This document shows, one piece after another, positions 23,973-34,752 of a stretch of 64,000 nt of DNA; position 1 is the first letter of the stretch, and every line of letters begins with the position of its first letter. The position numbers and the translations under genes were made by a program. The notes beneath the pieces are model-generated. The model saw only the letters and a list, made by a program, of their open reading frames with translations, was not told the DNA's origin and ran no database searches. Source of the DNA: Thuidium tamariscinum (lineage: Eukaryota > Streptophyta > Bryopsida > Hypnales > Thuidiaceae); the NCBI GenBank assembly GCA_947034885.2, contig OX344749.2:32235182-32299181 (forward strand). The letters are read 5' to 3'.

Positions 23973-24413
23973 TTGATAATAATGGATTCCTATCAATTCG
24001 TTTTATGTAGTAGTTCTTTTAGAACAAATAGAGCCTTGGCTACTCATAGAGCAACTTGTATAGGAAACAAGATTCCATGTGTAGAATCTTCTTCTAGAGG
24101 GAGGGGTACTCATAGAATAGAATATAGTGCAACACTAGACTACACTGATATGGCTGGACCAAGTGAATATATCGAACCACAAGATCCTCTACAATTTCAT
24201 TTTGATGACTTGAATTTTGACGATTATGATGATTGTATAGAGGAAGATTTTCTAAACCTACCTTTTTTGGAGGCACCTAGACATGAGTATAATTCAAATT
24301 TAAATCTAGTCCATTGGATTAGAACAATAAAAAAATCTTTAGGCTTATCTAATGTAGATATAGATAAATTATTCAAAGACGTTTTTGTTTCTACCAAATT
24401 TCAAGCTAGATGA
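23973..24413 (+). pseudogene. transposase N-terminus, left palindrome arm
   Basis: 146 codons starting MIIMDSYQF. A C..C-x12-H-x3/4-C-like zinc-finger segment (FVLCSSSFRTNRALATHRAT) is followed by an acidic stretch (FHFDDLNFDDYDDCIEEDF) and LVHWIRTIKKSLGLS, the order found at the start of Plavaka transposases. The frame stops just before AYDIDKFERSFYSEED, which continues in another frame. It is cut off by the palindrome centre, so it cannot make a transposase. An accessory or inhibitory truncated protein is conceivable but unproven. Confidence 0.6.
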
Positions 24414-24670
24414 TGTTTCTCTAAGATTTGCTTATGATATAGATAAATTTGAGAGAAGCTTTTATAGTGAGGAAGATAGGTGGGAGCAGACAAATATTGG
24501 TGAACTTGTTCTACGCTATCAAAATCCATTAAAACAATTCCTCCAAAGCAATTAGTGGATTTTGATAGCGTAGAACAAGTTCACCAATATTTGTCTGCTC
24601 CCACCTATCTTCCTCACTATAAAAGCTTCTCTCAAATTTATCTATATCATAAGCAAATCTTAGAGAAACA

Positions 24671-25111
24671 TCATCTAGCTTGAAATTTGGTAGAAACAAA
24701 AACGTCTTTGAATAATTTATCTATATCTACATTAGATAAGCCTAAAGATTTTTTTATTGTTCTAATCCAATGGACTAGATTTAAATTTGAATTATACTCA
24801 TGTCTAGGTGCCTCCAAAAAAGGTAGGTTTAGAAAATCTTCCTCTATACAATCATCATAATCGTCAAAATTCAAGTCATCAAAATGAAATTGTAGAGGAT
24901 CTTGTGGTTCGATATATTCACTTGGTCCAGCCATATCAGTGTAGTCTAGTGTTGCACTATATTCTATTCTATGAGTACCCCTCCCTCTAGAAGAAGATTC
25001 CACACATGGAATCTTGTTTCCTATACAAGTTGCTCTATGAGTAGCCAAGGCTCTATTTGTTCTAAAAGAACTACTACATAAAACGAATTGATAGGAATCC
25101 ATTATTATCAA
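24671..25111 (-). pseudogene. transposase N-terminus, right palindrome arm
   Basis: Identical at protein level to the left-arm frame (23973-24413), in opposite orientation. This copy has the same strand as the transposase relic at 18708-22817 and probably represents the original orientation. After a short frame break the sequence continues with IDKFERSFYSEEDRWEQTN and stops at the centre of symmetry. Confidence 0.6.
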
Positions 25112-25407
25112 TTGATAACAACAAAAAATATAAAAAAGTTATTGAAATAATAAATTCTATCAGAATTACTATATCTCTTAAGAAAATAATTTACTTCATG
25201 TAAAGAAAAATGACTACAAAAAATAATTAAAGTTATATATACACCTAGAGAAAAAGAGCTCTTTAGTTATATCTATAAATAGAAATTATAAAAATGCAAT
25301 TAAAAAGTAAAAGAAGTTTAGAGAGAAGTGCTATTTCTACTAATTCTATTGAAGTGTTTGTAATACTACTTAAGGTTATGATGAACAAGAAGTGAAGTAT
25401 ATTTTGA

Positions 25408-26604
25408 CACCCCGGGGAGATTACTCGCAATTTTTAGAAAACTATGTGAGTTAAAAGATTGGGTCTATTTAATTCAAAGGGGATAAATTTTATATATATG
25501 TAAAACTACTATAGGGTTCTTGAAATGTCACATATCCTATTATATATAAATTAGGCTATGTATAAACATCATTTATTAGGAATTTTTATTAATAAATTAG
25601 CCTTTACAAATAGGGTTCATATAAAAAGTTTGTAGTACAATGAGTATAGATGTAAACAAACTTTTTTAATTGAATGATAAAACTTACACAATTTAGTAAA
25701 TGTAAGGATATTTTTCAGAAGATTTGTTGTTATCATCAAATAATTCTAGCTTGTAAATACAAATCTTTCCTTAAGTATACCAATTATGTAACAGCATGTA
25801 AAAAACTATTGTTCCAAGACAAAAGAATTGAGCTGTAAATTTACAATGAGGTTGTACTATGGAGATTTATGTTCACACAAATTACCCATTAAGAAATTGG
25901 TGTAGAGTGTGCATCATTTGCATGGAATCTTCTCTATACTTTGATACTACAAACTCTAAATTTGCCTCAACTACTTGAATATATACTTATAAATGTTTAG
26001 AGTCATCTTCTATTTTTACTAGTGTTTAATAAACACTCTTTTATTTTTTGATCCTAAATTCAAAACCATTGTAAATGCATATGTAAAAATAAAATAGTCT
26101 CTATATTATAATAGAGGTCATATTCTTGGGTTAATCTACAATGTTTTTAGAATGTCAATTTCTCATGTTGTTCATATTATATTGCTAGTATTAGTGTTTT
26201 TCTTAGTTTTAGTATCATAATTATATTTAATGTTTCTATGATGTTTATTATTCACCATATTAGGTTGTTTAGAATACATGGCATAGAATTTAGAATATTT
26301 AAAACTATTGTTGCATTTTACATTTTTATTTGTCATTTGAAATTGTACTACAATACAAGTAGTGCATATATTAAGAAAATAGTGTATATGTAAGACACTA
26401 CTTTTATAGTGTGTTGTAAATGGATATGAAAAATTTAGACATATAAATTTTGTATATAAGATAGCCTAACTATAAAAACCAAATGATTGAATTTATATGT
26501 AAAAATAAGGTCATTTTAATTACTAAAATGAAGGTAAATAGCCCCATATTAAATACCCTCTTAACTCAGGTGTATGCTTAAAATTACAAGGAGTAATCTC
26601 CCTG
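25408..26604. mobile_element. 1.2-kb non-coding CAC-ended element
   Basis: Left end CACCCCGGGGAGATTACTCG; right end, read inward, CACTCCCAGGGAGATTACTC. After the left end comes the subterminal block GTTAAAAGATTGGGTCTATTTAATTC and so on to about 25680, related to both arms of the 15.8-23.5 kb element. It is therefore a non-autonomous relative of that CACTA/Plavaka element, with better-preserved termini. No coding sequence was seen. Its first bases overlap the outer end of the palindrome. Confidence 0.65.
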
Positions 26605-26715
26605 GGAGTGGATTTGACGCTTAGACACCCGTAGGAGTAGTTTTGCAAAAAGAGCTTGGTTGTGATCACTTAATTCCAAGGGTGGGAATGAAGCGCCCAC
26701 AATGCCCAATATCAT

Positions 26716-28276
26716 GTGTGTTCATGGGAGCATATAAGGCCTCAAATGCGCATAATCCCAAAGCGATTGATGCTGGGTTTGGATTTAGAGTGCTGTAAGA
26801 TGAAGCCGTTGGAGGAACACATGAAAGAGGCGATTTTAGAAGTTTTTGAGGTTCCACCAAATGACAGGGAACAACACAAAGCTTTTGACAGGGCATGGGT
26901 AAAAGAAATTAAGAAGAAAGTGCTCATGACCTTCAACAATCGTTGTGGTTGATTTTCTACAAGTGCACACAACGAACTGTGGAGGCTTTTGGGAGTCCCT
27001 AAACCCATAAATGCAAGTGAGCATGAGAAGCATGAGTGGATAAATAGCTTGAGGGATTTTGAAAATGGTATTTTATTGTTGAAAGTTAAGTTTCAATATT
27101 CCAAGTTTTTATATTCCCTTTGAGTTTCTAAATGGTCAATGGTCATTCCTTTCTGAATTCTTGAAATTATCATTGATGTATAGATATGTCCTGGAGGGTT
27201 GAAGGGGACGATCCATATGGAGCGGAGGCTTTATGTGGAGCAATTGGGCTTGTCAAATTTGGAAGAAACTACAACCACTCAGCACGTCTTTGATTACTAC
27301 CAGGACAACTAGCATGGTTTGCATATGTGGTAAGTTTTGCGTATGTGGTAAGTTTATAGTGTTATATGTTTTTTCCAGCAAATGCTTTAATGAAGTTGTC
27401 TTTAATCCAATTATTGACTAATAAATGTGCTCAGTTGGATTTGGCAACGCAAGGAGATTCCAATCTGAAACACAATGGAAACCATGAAATTGAAATTCAA
27501 CGATACGAAGAAGATATCATAAAGGAACGCGACAGAATTACAAAGATTGATTTGGTTTTGGAGGATGAAGCTGAAGGAGATGCAGATGATATATTTGGAC
27601 AAGAAGGAGATGAGGACTTTTGATTCTCTTTTGGTTACATGTGGATATGGTTGCACTTACTTTGGAAGGGAGAGTGTTTGTGTGGAGTGAAAGCATTGTG
27701 TAAGTTATGTTTTAAATATCATATGTGAAGGATTTTAAATAATGTGTTAACACTATAAGAAACTTGTGTTTTAGATGACAGATTTTAGGTGACATCCAAT
27801 GATGCAACCCATGTTTTTATGTCCAAACTAACGTCCGCCATAACATCAGTTATGGTGGACGTTAGTTTGGACATAAAAACACGGGTTGCATCATTGGATG
27901 TCACCTAAAATCTGTCATCTAAAACACAAGTTTCTTATAGTATAAACAAAAATTGTTTTGTTGATACCATGTATGCAATGTTGTTTGTATTCATTGAATT
28001 TATGGGAAGAACATGGTGTTCGGCATTCACATCCTGTACCTCAGAAACGGCAAGGAAATTCTTCGAGTACCATTTACAAAGATGAGCATGCTGCCCAGGC
28101 TTGAAAATTCAGAGGGTTGCCTAATGTCTTTGGAGGAACAAATGCAAAATATGTCTCTGCAATTCTACACCCAAGGCATGAAGGATCTTTCTTTGGATGA
28201 TGAAAAAGGTTGCTTCAGAGTGCAGCTAGCCTTTGGTTCTCAAAATGTGCCAGTGAAGGAAGTTAATAAAAGGTGA
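26716..28276 (+). pseudogene. unidentified coding remnant (exon-like frames)
   Basis: Three forward stretches look protein-like but match nothing I know: 26716-26952 (MKEAILEVFEVPPNDREQHK..), about 27183-27290 (GDDPYGAEALCGAIGLVKFG, then a stop), and 27366-27623 (ending acidic, EDEAEGDADDIFGQEGDEDF). A fourth, 28013-28276 (GIHILYLRNGKEILRVPF..), follows a foldback at 27752-27942. They could be exons of a low-expressed gene or a decayed element gene. Frame quality is modest and splice sites were not resolved. Confidence 0.25.
27752..27942. mobile_element. CACTA-ended foldback MITE, copy 4
   Basis: A foldback of about 190 bp beginning CACTATAAGAAACTTGTG. The right end is CACAAGTTTCTTATAGTA, one base off a perfect complement. 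The arms are long and nearly exact, including GACATCCAATGATGCAACCC and ACGTCCGCCATAAC/GTTATGGTGGACGT, so this copy looks younger than its relative at 3430-3614. Confidence 0.8.
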
Positions 28277-30791
28277 AGTCCCCAACATCTACATTTCATT
28301 TCTTACATCATTTCTCACAGTCTGTAATTATATGATATAGAGTATAATTTGTATATGTACCCTAAATATATACCCAACTTATTAAGCTCTTTGTGAAAGT
28401 AAATCGGAACTAACAAATTCATGTTCTATTTTAGTAGAATTCTTTTGCCGTTGAAAAAAACAACAACAATATGTGCCCCCGCTAGGCAAATGAAACTAAT
28501 GATTGCTGATTTGTTTGAACCTCAGTAGGCCCGACTCCATGGATGCACTTTGTGTGGCCGAGTGCTTTGCTGCAATGCAACCAACAAAACTGATTGATCT
28601 TCTTATAGTCTGGGGAACGGCCACAACTCAAGCAGTGTCTACAACTGTGTACTATGCAATCCAGGAACAGCTCCACAGGGAACTCCGAAAATTGGCTGAT
28701 GTAATATAGATGGACGAAAAATGCTGGAAATGTTGCAGAATGTCCCACTTGCGTTTCGTCTTCTTGATGACCAGTGCCTAGTTCCTATTATTACATTTTT
28801 CAGATTTTTTACAATCTTATTGGTGAGTGAAAGCATGTTCCAGCGTACCAAAGAGTAGTGGATTTGGATACCGTATGCAAAAGTTATTAACAGTGAAAGT
28901 GTGTTTGTGAAAGCGCCATCTACAGTCTGGGTACTTGACTGATTTTGAAAATGTATGCTGGTACACGACTGATCTGGTAGCTTAGGTGTACTTAGTGATA
29001 CATATGTTGTAGCTAATAGGAAGTATTTTTTCTTGTGTCTTTTTTTTCTTTCAATTTTCTATATATGTAGTTCTTTAGAACATGATTAGTACAAGCAATG
29101 TTTTTCTAGAAACAATTTCAATGTACAAATGTATTATAGTCCTCTTGTATATATGAGAGTATTTGCATCTATGGTTGTGAGACATTTGTATGTGTGAAAA
29201 TGTAGTCCTCTTTTATATATGAGAATATTTGGAAACTCTGATTGCAAGACATTTTTGTGTTAAAATGTAGCCCAGTCTTACATATGAAAATATTTGCAAT
29301 CTATGATTGGAAGACATTTGTTTGAGTTAAAATGTAGGCTAGTTTGACATATGATAATATTTGGGATCAATGATTGTAAGACATTTGGAGCCTCAGAAAA
29401 GTAAAATTCTGGAATAAGTAGGATGTTTTGCAATCCACTTGCAATATTGAAACAAAAAAAAGCAATAACAATACAGGTTTGAAATTTAAATTGCAACAGA
29501 TCTTTTGATTATTCAATTCAATAGAAAGTATTGATATTGAGTGTGTATAGCTGCAAACTATATAGCAATATTGTTTTTTAATTGCATCATTCTTGATATC
29601 TATAATTGCAAAAATTGTTGTTGCAAACTGCAACAATACTAGATTGTTAGGCAATTGCAAAACTATTGAAACAGTAGTGTAACAATCCTGTTGCAAATTC
29701 CTCATTTTCTCCCGATGTTGGAAGCTGATGGTTGTGTTCACATTGAAATCCTAAATGATGGCCATTGATTACTACACAAAATAGTGAAAGAATGAAAGTA
29801 GGTTGCTTTAGCCTTTTAGATTTAGCAAGCTTGTTTTGGTTAACTTAATTTGAATTTTGGAAATGATTCAAAACCAACTAATGGCCTACTTGTAAAGGTC
29901 TAGATGAAATAGGAGGGTATGGAAATTGTATATTTTGATGAGCCTATATAAAATGATTTTGAATGAATATTGACCCTACAAGAAGGAAATTTAAGTGAGT
30001 TCAGAAAGAATCTAAATCTTACAAAAAGTTCCATTTGTCTACAAATTCATGTGACCCCACCTCTAATGATTAACATAAAAAGTTCACATTCCTTATATGC
30101 TCCCAAATTGAGACATATTTGATCTTATTCACTGTAGCTTGTCTATGTCTCATAATACAAATGAGTCAAGAAAATGCATCTTAGACTCTAAAGGATTAAC
30201 TTCTAAGGTTGTAACTATTCTAGTTCATTTAGTCTAATTGGGGCCAAAGTTTGGACCTAAATAACTAGGCCAAATCCTCCATGCCTAGTTGAATGCATTG
30301 CTTTCCTTCTTGCTTGATATGTTGTTGCTTCCCGCACAACCTTGTAACCCATTTTCCTATTAATCATGTTGTGTGTGTTTTATTTTTAAAATTTTAAAAT
30401 TTTTCACTTGCAACCTTATTATTTGTGTAGGGACTTTAGATTTACATCCAAACTAAAGTAGACTTTGCTTTTGGCTCTACCATAGTTTTGGTGCTCATGC
30501 AATTGACCAATGCAATACAATCATGGCTCTACTAGGGATATTTATAAAAGAGGTCTTTCACTAGTACCTAGTCAAATTTAGTCACAACAACACCTAATAC
30601 TAACATTTGCTTGCACTTACAAGAAATTCAACTTAGTTGCAAGGAGTAAATACAAGTTACTCTATGACTTAGCATATTTTTGAATCCTTGTGGTTGTTGT
30701 GACTAGGAGCAAAAGCTAGCTACACACAATCAAAAGTAGTCATAAAACACCATCATGGAGAGGTTACTTTGTGTGTTTTAAAAACCATGTA
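28277..30791. other. intergenic, no supported gene
   Basis: Short frames at 28482-28851 on both strands show no domain. At about 29130-29370 there are four degenerate copies of a 60-bp motif with TATATGA(G/A)A(G/A)TATTTG and AAGACATTTG. A TTGCAA-rich tract lies at 29395-29710. The rest is AT-rich without structure. Confidence 0.45.
29130..29385. repeat. four degenerate copies of a ~60-bp tandem repeat
   Basis: The motif, roughly AATGTAG..C..TTNTATATGA, then AATATTTG, then GANTG.AAGACATTTG, recurs near 29146, 29206, 29270 and 29334 with a spacing of about 60 bp. Copies differ by several substitutions, so the array is old. Confidence 0.6.
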
Positions 30792-31005
30792 TCACTAGAA
30801 GAAACCCATGTTCTTTTTTACATGCCAAGATTTTTGGAACGGGTTTTTTTAATATCTACATTGACTTCTAGTTATTTTTAAGTTTTTCATGATGTTCATT
30901 GGATGTTATTTTTGACAAAAAATAGCTAGATGTGAATGTAGATATAAAAAATAATCTTTTCTAAAAAAATCTAGGGATGTAAGAAAAAAAAGGTTTCTTC
31001 TAATG
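30792..31005. mobile_element. CACTA-ended foldback MITE, copy 5
   Basis: A foldback of about 214 bp starting CACTAGAAGAAACCCATG, with right end GGTTTCTTCTAATG (one change from CTAGTG). The arms share ACATGCCAAGATTTTTGG-type sequence and AATATCTACATTGACTTCTAG with its complement. It is degenerate, so probably older. Confidence 0.65.
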
Positions 31006-31010
31006 TATGG

Positions 31011-31013
<3 letters not shown>

Positions 31014-31077
<64 letters not shown>
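31014..31077. repeat. (TA)n(GA)n microsatellite
   Basis: About 17 TA repeats run directly into about 14 GA repeats. The open reverse frame through here that reads as Leu-Ser and Tyr-Ile repeats is an artefact of the dinucleotides. Confidence 0.95.
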
Positions 31078-31080
<3 letters not shown>

Positions 31081-33195
31081 TTATTCTTCTAATATAAATT
31101 TTATAAAAAAAATTACAAAAAAAATTAGAAAACATTGGAATTAACAAATTCATTATAAGTAAGGAAGCAGCCTTCAAATCAAGGCGATTAAAAATTTTAA
31201 CATGTAATCAAAAAGCTAAGAATTTGGATTTAAATGACTCTAAGGTGGATGTTTGAAATTTTGTAGATGAATTCTAATAACTTTGAGTTTGTAGGATTAT
31301 AAACTTGCCTATTGCTCATGCTTTTTTCCCTCTTCTATTGATTTATATATATTTGTTTTGGTACAAGGTCTATAAAGTTGAAATTGATTTTCAATTCACA
31401 ATTGAAAATGAATTTTGGAGGTAAACTTGCTCCAGAAATATTTTTCAGGAATTTCAGTGAACTCCTTTGAAAGCTAAATGGAATTAACATGTAACCTAAT
31501 CTATTTTACGTATTCTAGATCTTTTTGAAATTAGTTATCCATTTTTGAAGTTGAAATTGCATTGTTAATTTGTTATGTCCTCAAATTCTTGAATTTTGGA
31601 TACACTCTCTATTTTATTTCTTAGATACATAGCTATAATCAACTTTGATGACACTCTATTCAAAAACATATAAGAATATGGTGAATTTCATGAATTAGGA
31701 ATGCTATTATGTGAACCTAAGAGTGTGAGCCTATAAGCCTAGAAGACTTCATACTTATGGAATAGGTGTATATATTATAGAAATTTTCTATAATTATATT
31801 CAAACTATATTATAAATATCTATATTATAGGTGTTTATGTCATAATCATGGTTGTTGTATATATATTTAAATGCATGCTCAAGGCTCACATGCTTGCATC
31901 TTCATACTCACTAGCATCATTGTTCCATCCATGTATTTGTTACACTTTTTTTCCTAACACTTTTGTTTTCTCTTTGCTTTTCAATTCAAGTTCTTTTTAA
32001 AGAATATAGCTAAAAAAAATCGGATTGACATTAGCAATATAAATAATAATATAATGCCATAATATAGGCCATTTTTTAAAATTAAGTAATTAAAGGGATA
32101 CTTTTATTTCTACATTATAGGTAAATAACCCCCCTAAAAAATACCCTAACATCACAAGTAATACCCCAAATATACATAAAGTGACCCCTCCATGGATACC
32201 ATTGTTGAAGACAACACTAGAGACAACAAAGACATGATAGTGGGATAATGATTAAACAATAACAACAAGTAACAATCAAGCAAGTCCTTCTCCATTTCAA
32301 GGTATTGAACTAATTGATTCACAATAGTATATAGGCATCATAGTATTACAATGCAATTTTTTTTTAAAACAGAAATGGATTCTCAAGCTATAGGTGATTG
32401 CGAGAAACAATTGTAGCATTTGTTACAATTTTATTTTTATCAAATTAACAATTTTTGTACTACTAGTCACTTTTAGTACTATTATGGACATTGAACATGA
32501 AATTTGAATGGTTGATTGGATTAAAAATCTTCTATTTTGACAACTTGTTATGTTCATCATTAGAAGGTTAGAATGGATGGCATAACTTAATTTGCCATCA
32601 AAAACAATTTACATTAATAGAGGAAAGGCTCTATGGGCCTCCAAGCAATACTATTGAGTCTTTTTATGTGCTCTGAAATAATATTTTCAGCCATAGGCTA
32701 CAATTTAAGCTAGAAAATGAGACTTTTATATTTATATTTTTTTAAATTAGAAAATGCACTTGAAAATTTTATTTTAAAAGTAGCCATTATTGCTAATTAA
32801 GAGCAAAGAGAGAAGATCAATGCTAAAACTAAAAAAATATTTTTAATTGAATATAAATATAGCACACTTTAGGCCAATGCAAAACACATTTGGAACATAT
32901 TTTGGAAAAAATTATTCTCCTACAAAGGTTTATTTCTATTAAAAGAGATAGTATACCAAATTTGACAATGTAATTCTTCAAAAAAAGTACTTGATAGTAT
33001 TGAAAACCACCAAAATTGTACTTGTGACATATATTCAAAATTATATTTTAACTAATGAGTTAATCTTGAAGAAATTGAAATAATTCAAGTACATTTTATC
33101 TTGCTAGAGAAAGCTTATTTCTAAATTTCATGTTCATTCAATCAATTTTGCAATACTTATGGCACAAAATAACTTCAACGATGAATGTGTGATGG
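31078..33195. other. AT-rich intergenic, nothing recognised
   Basis: No gene supported. Around 32040-32160 the sequence (GGTAAATAACCCCCCTAAAAAATACCC) weakly resembles 26520-26570 inside the 25408-26604 element and may be a fragment of the same family. Confidence 0.45.
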
Positions 33196-33262
33196 AAAAT
33201 AAGACAAGTGTTTCTTGCAATCAAGGGGTGAAAATAAGATAGGTGTTTCTTGCAATCACCCC
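33196..33262. repeat. duplicated TTTCTTGCAATCA end motif
   Basis: AAAATAAGA(C/T)A(A/G)GTGTTTCTTGCAATCA occurs twice, starting 35 bp apart (33196 and 33231). TTTCTTGCAAT is the right-end sequence of the TTGCAAGAAA element family (5556, 34753, 38952), so this is probably an element end duplicated in tandem. The partner end was not found. Confidence 0.5.
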
Positions 33263-33669
33263 TTGATTGCTACATCAACATTTGTGGTGTATTTAGTCAG
33301 CTTTGTCTTTGTATATAAATCATTACAAAGACATCTTTAGTTAACAACTTCAATTTATCTTGTTCCTACCCTCATGTCACTTGTATTCTAGAAAGTTCTT
33401 GTGTCTTTTCAAATATTTGTCTTACTTGCTAGAAACAGAGGGAGGTTGCAATAGTGGATGAAGAATTCTATTGTCCAATTTCATTTCAATCTTCAACGAT
33501 TTATCCCTTGTTGTATTAAAGAAAGATAGCATCTGGATTCACAAAAGTTTGTTCTTAGTAGCAAATTCTACAATATTCTTTAGCAAGGCCATGACAAATG
33601 ATAATTGTTTCTTAGGTGTGTCCAAGACTAATGCATGTATCTAGGTAGCTTCTTTACTAGCCAACCTTA

Positions 33670-33977
33670 CATTAGGAGAGATTTGAGGGCTCTAGGAGTC
33701 CGCGAGTTCCCACAGCCCGAAATCTTGTAATTTGCCGTAGGAACGCAGTTCAGCAAGGAATCCTACGTGGTTGAGCGACTGCCACGTCATTAACTTCTTC
33801 TTTTTTGAGTTTTTTTTTGGGAATTTTTTTCATATTTCAGGACCCACCCCCCCCCCATTTTTTTTTCATTTTTTCATTTTTTGAGAAATTCTGGCCGATA
33901 GCGGCTAGCCATTCTCCAAACCAGTTTCGGGAACAGTCGTGAAATAGCCCGTTGGAGCCCTCAAATCCCTCCTAATG
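33670..33977 (-). mobile_element. 300-bp MITE with CATTAGGAG termini, copy 2
   Basis: Reverse-complement copy of the MITE at 7123-7419: begins CATTAGGAGAGATTTGAGGG and ends CCCTCAAATCCCTCCTAATG. Matching internal blocks include CCTACGTGGTTGAGC, CCACGTCATTAACTTCTTCT and AACCAGTTTCGGGAACAGT. An internal C-run (33847-33856) is specific to this copy. Confidence 0.8.
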
Positions 33978-34752
33978 GCTATTCCTCTTTAACAAACTTC
34001 TTGCACTTCAATGAGTCAATGTTCAAAACATTGTTACCGACAAAGACATAAATAACAACTCCCTTGAAAATGAACTAAAGCACACTAATGAAGTCACAAA
34101 AAGTAATGAACAAGAAATCAAATGGAGAGCTCAACTACACCCAATCCACAACTACACTTGAAGTTGAATAAGGCATGACCATAAGTTCTCAATGGAAAAA
34201 CAAAAATTTCATAATTGAATTGTAACACATGTGACCAAAAAGGCAATCTAAGGCACTTAGACAACATGAAAAAAAATAATAGTCTAAAGAATCTAGTATG
34301 AGGCCTCCCCCCAAATGTGAAGCTTGACACCAAACCAAACTAAGGCACATACAACCACATAAAAAAAAATGGAACTTAATTTGAAACAAATTTGAATACA
34401 AATATGCACCCACGCCAATCTAAGTCATTCACTAAAGTAAACCAAAAGAATATTCAAAACTTATTTGATGCCATGCTGATGTGAACTTGCACCCCAAGCC
34501 AAATTGAAGCACTTATAGAAAAACATTAAAAAAAAATAAGGTAATCCCAATTGAACAACAAACTAATACACTTAAACAATAATGTAAAAAAAAATTGGTA
34601 ATCTGATTTGAGGCCGACTGATCCAAACTTTTATCTTCAAGCAAAATAATCTACACAACAATAAGAAGAAAAAATGGACTAGGCTCAAGCTCAACTTCGA
34701 CAATACAAAGTTAAAAACCTCAACATTAAGAACTTGCATTTACATGAGGATC
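33978..34752. other. intergenic, A-rich, nothing recognised
   Basis: Sequence is repetitive in character (CAAACTAAGGCACATA / AAATTGAAGCACTTA-like phrases recur roughly every 90 bp between 34160 and 34600), suggesting a very decayed tandem repeat. The reverse frames at 34118-34413 have no domain. Confidence 0.4.

Larger units (their letters stand above)
23674..25410. repeat. near-perfect 1.74-kb palindrome (868-bp arms)
   Basis: Base 23674 pairs with 25410 and the symmetry runs to the centre at 24542; every block I compared between the arms is identical except one mismatch near the centre (24529/24555). The non-pairing middle is at most about 26 bases. Each arm holds an identical 146-codon frame, the N-terminus of the Plavaka transposase, plus about 300 bp of leader. 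The middle repeats a segment also found at 22661-22760, showing the right arm is the original (minus) order and that sequence folds back after the ALEELF codons. No target duplication is evident. A fold-back event or an assembly artefact could both give this. Confidence 0.92.

Noticed and set aside
30971-31177. Reverse frame with Leu-Ser and Tyr-Ile repeats
   Set aside because: Direct translation of the (TA)n(GA)n microsatellite.
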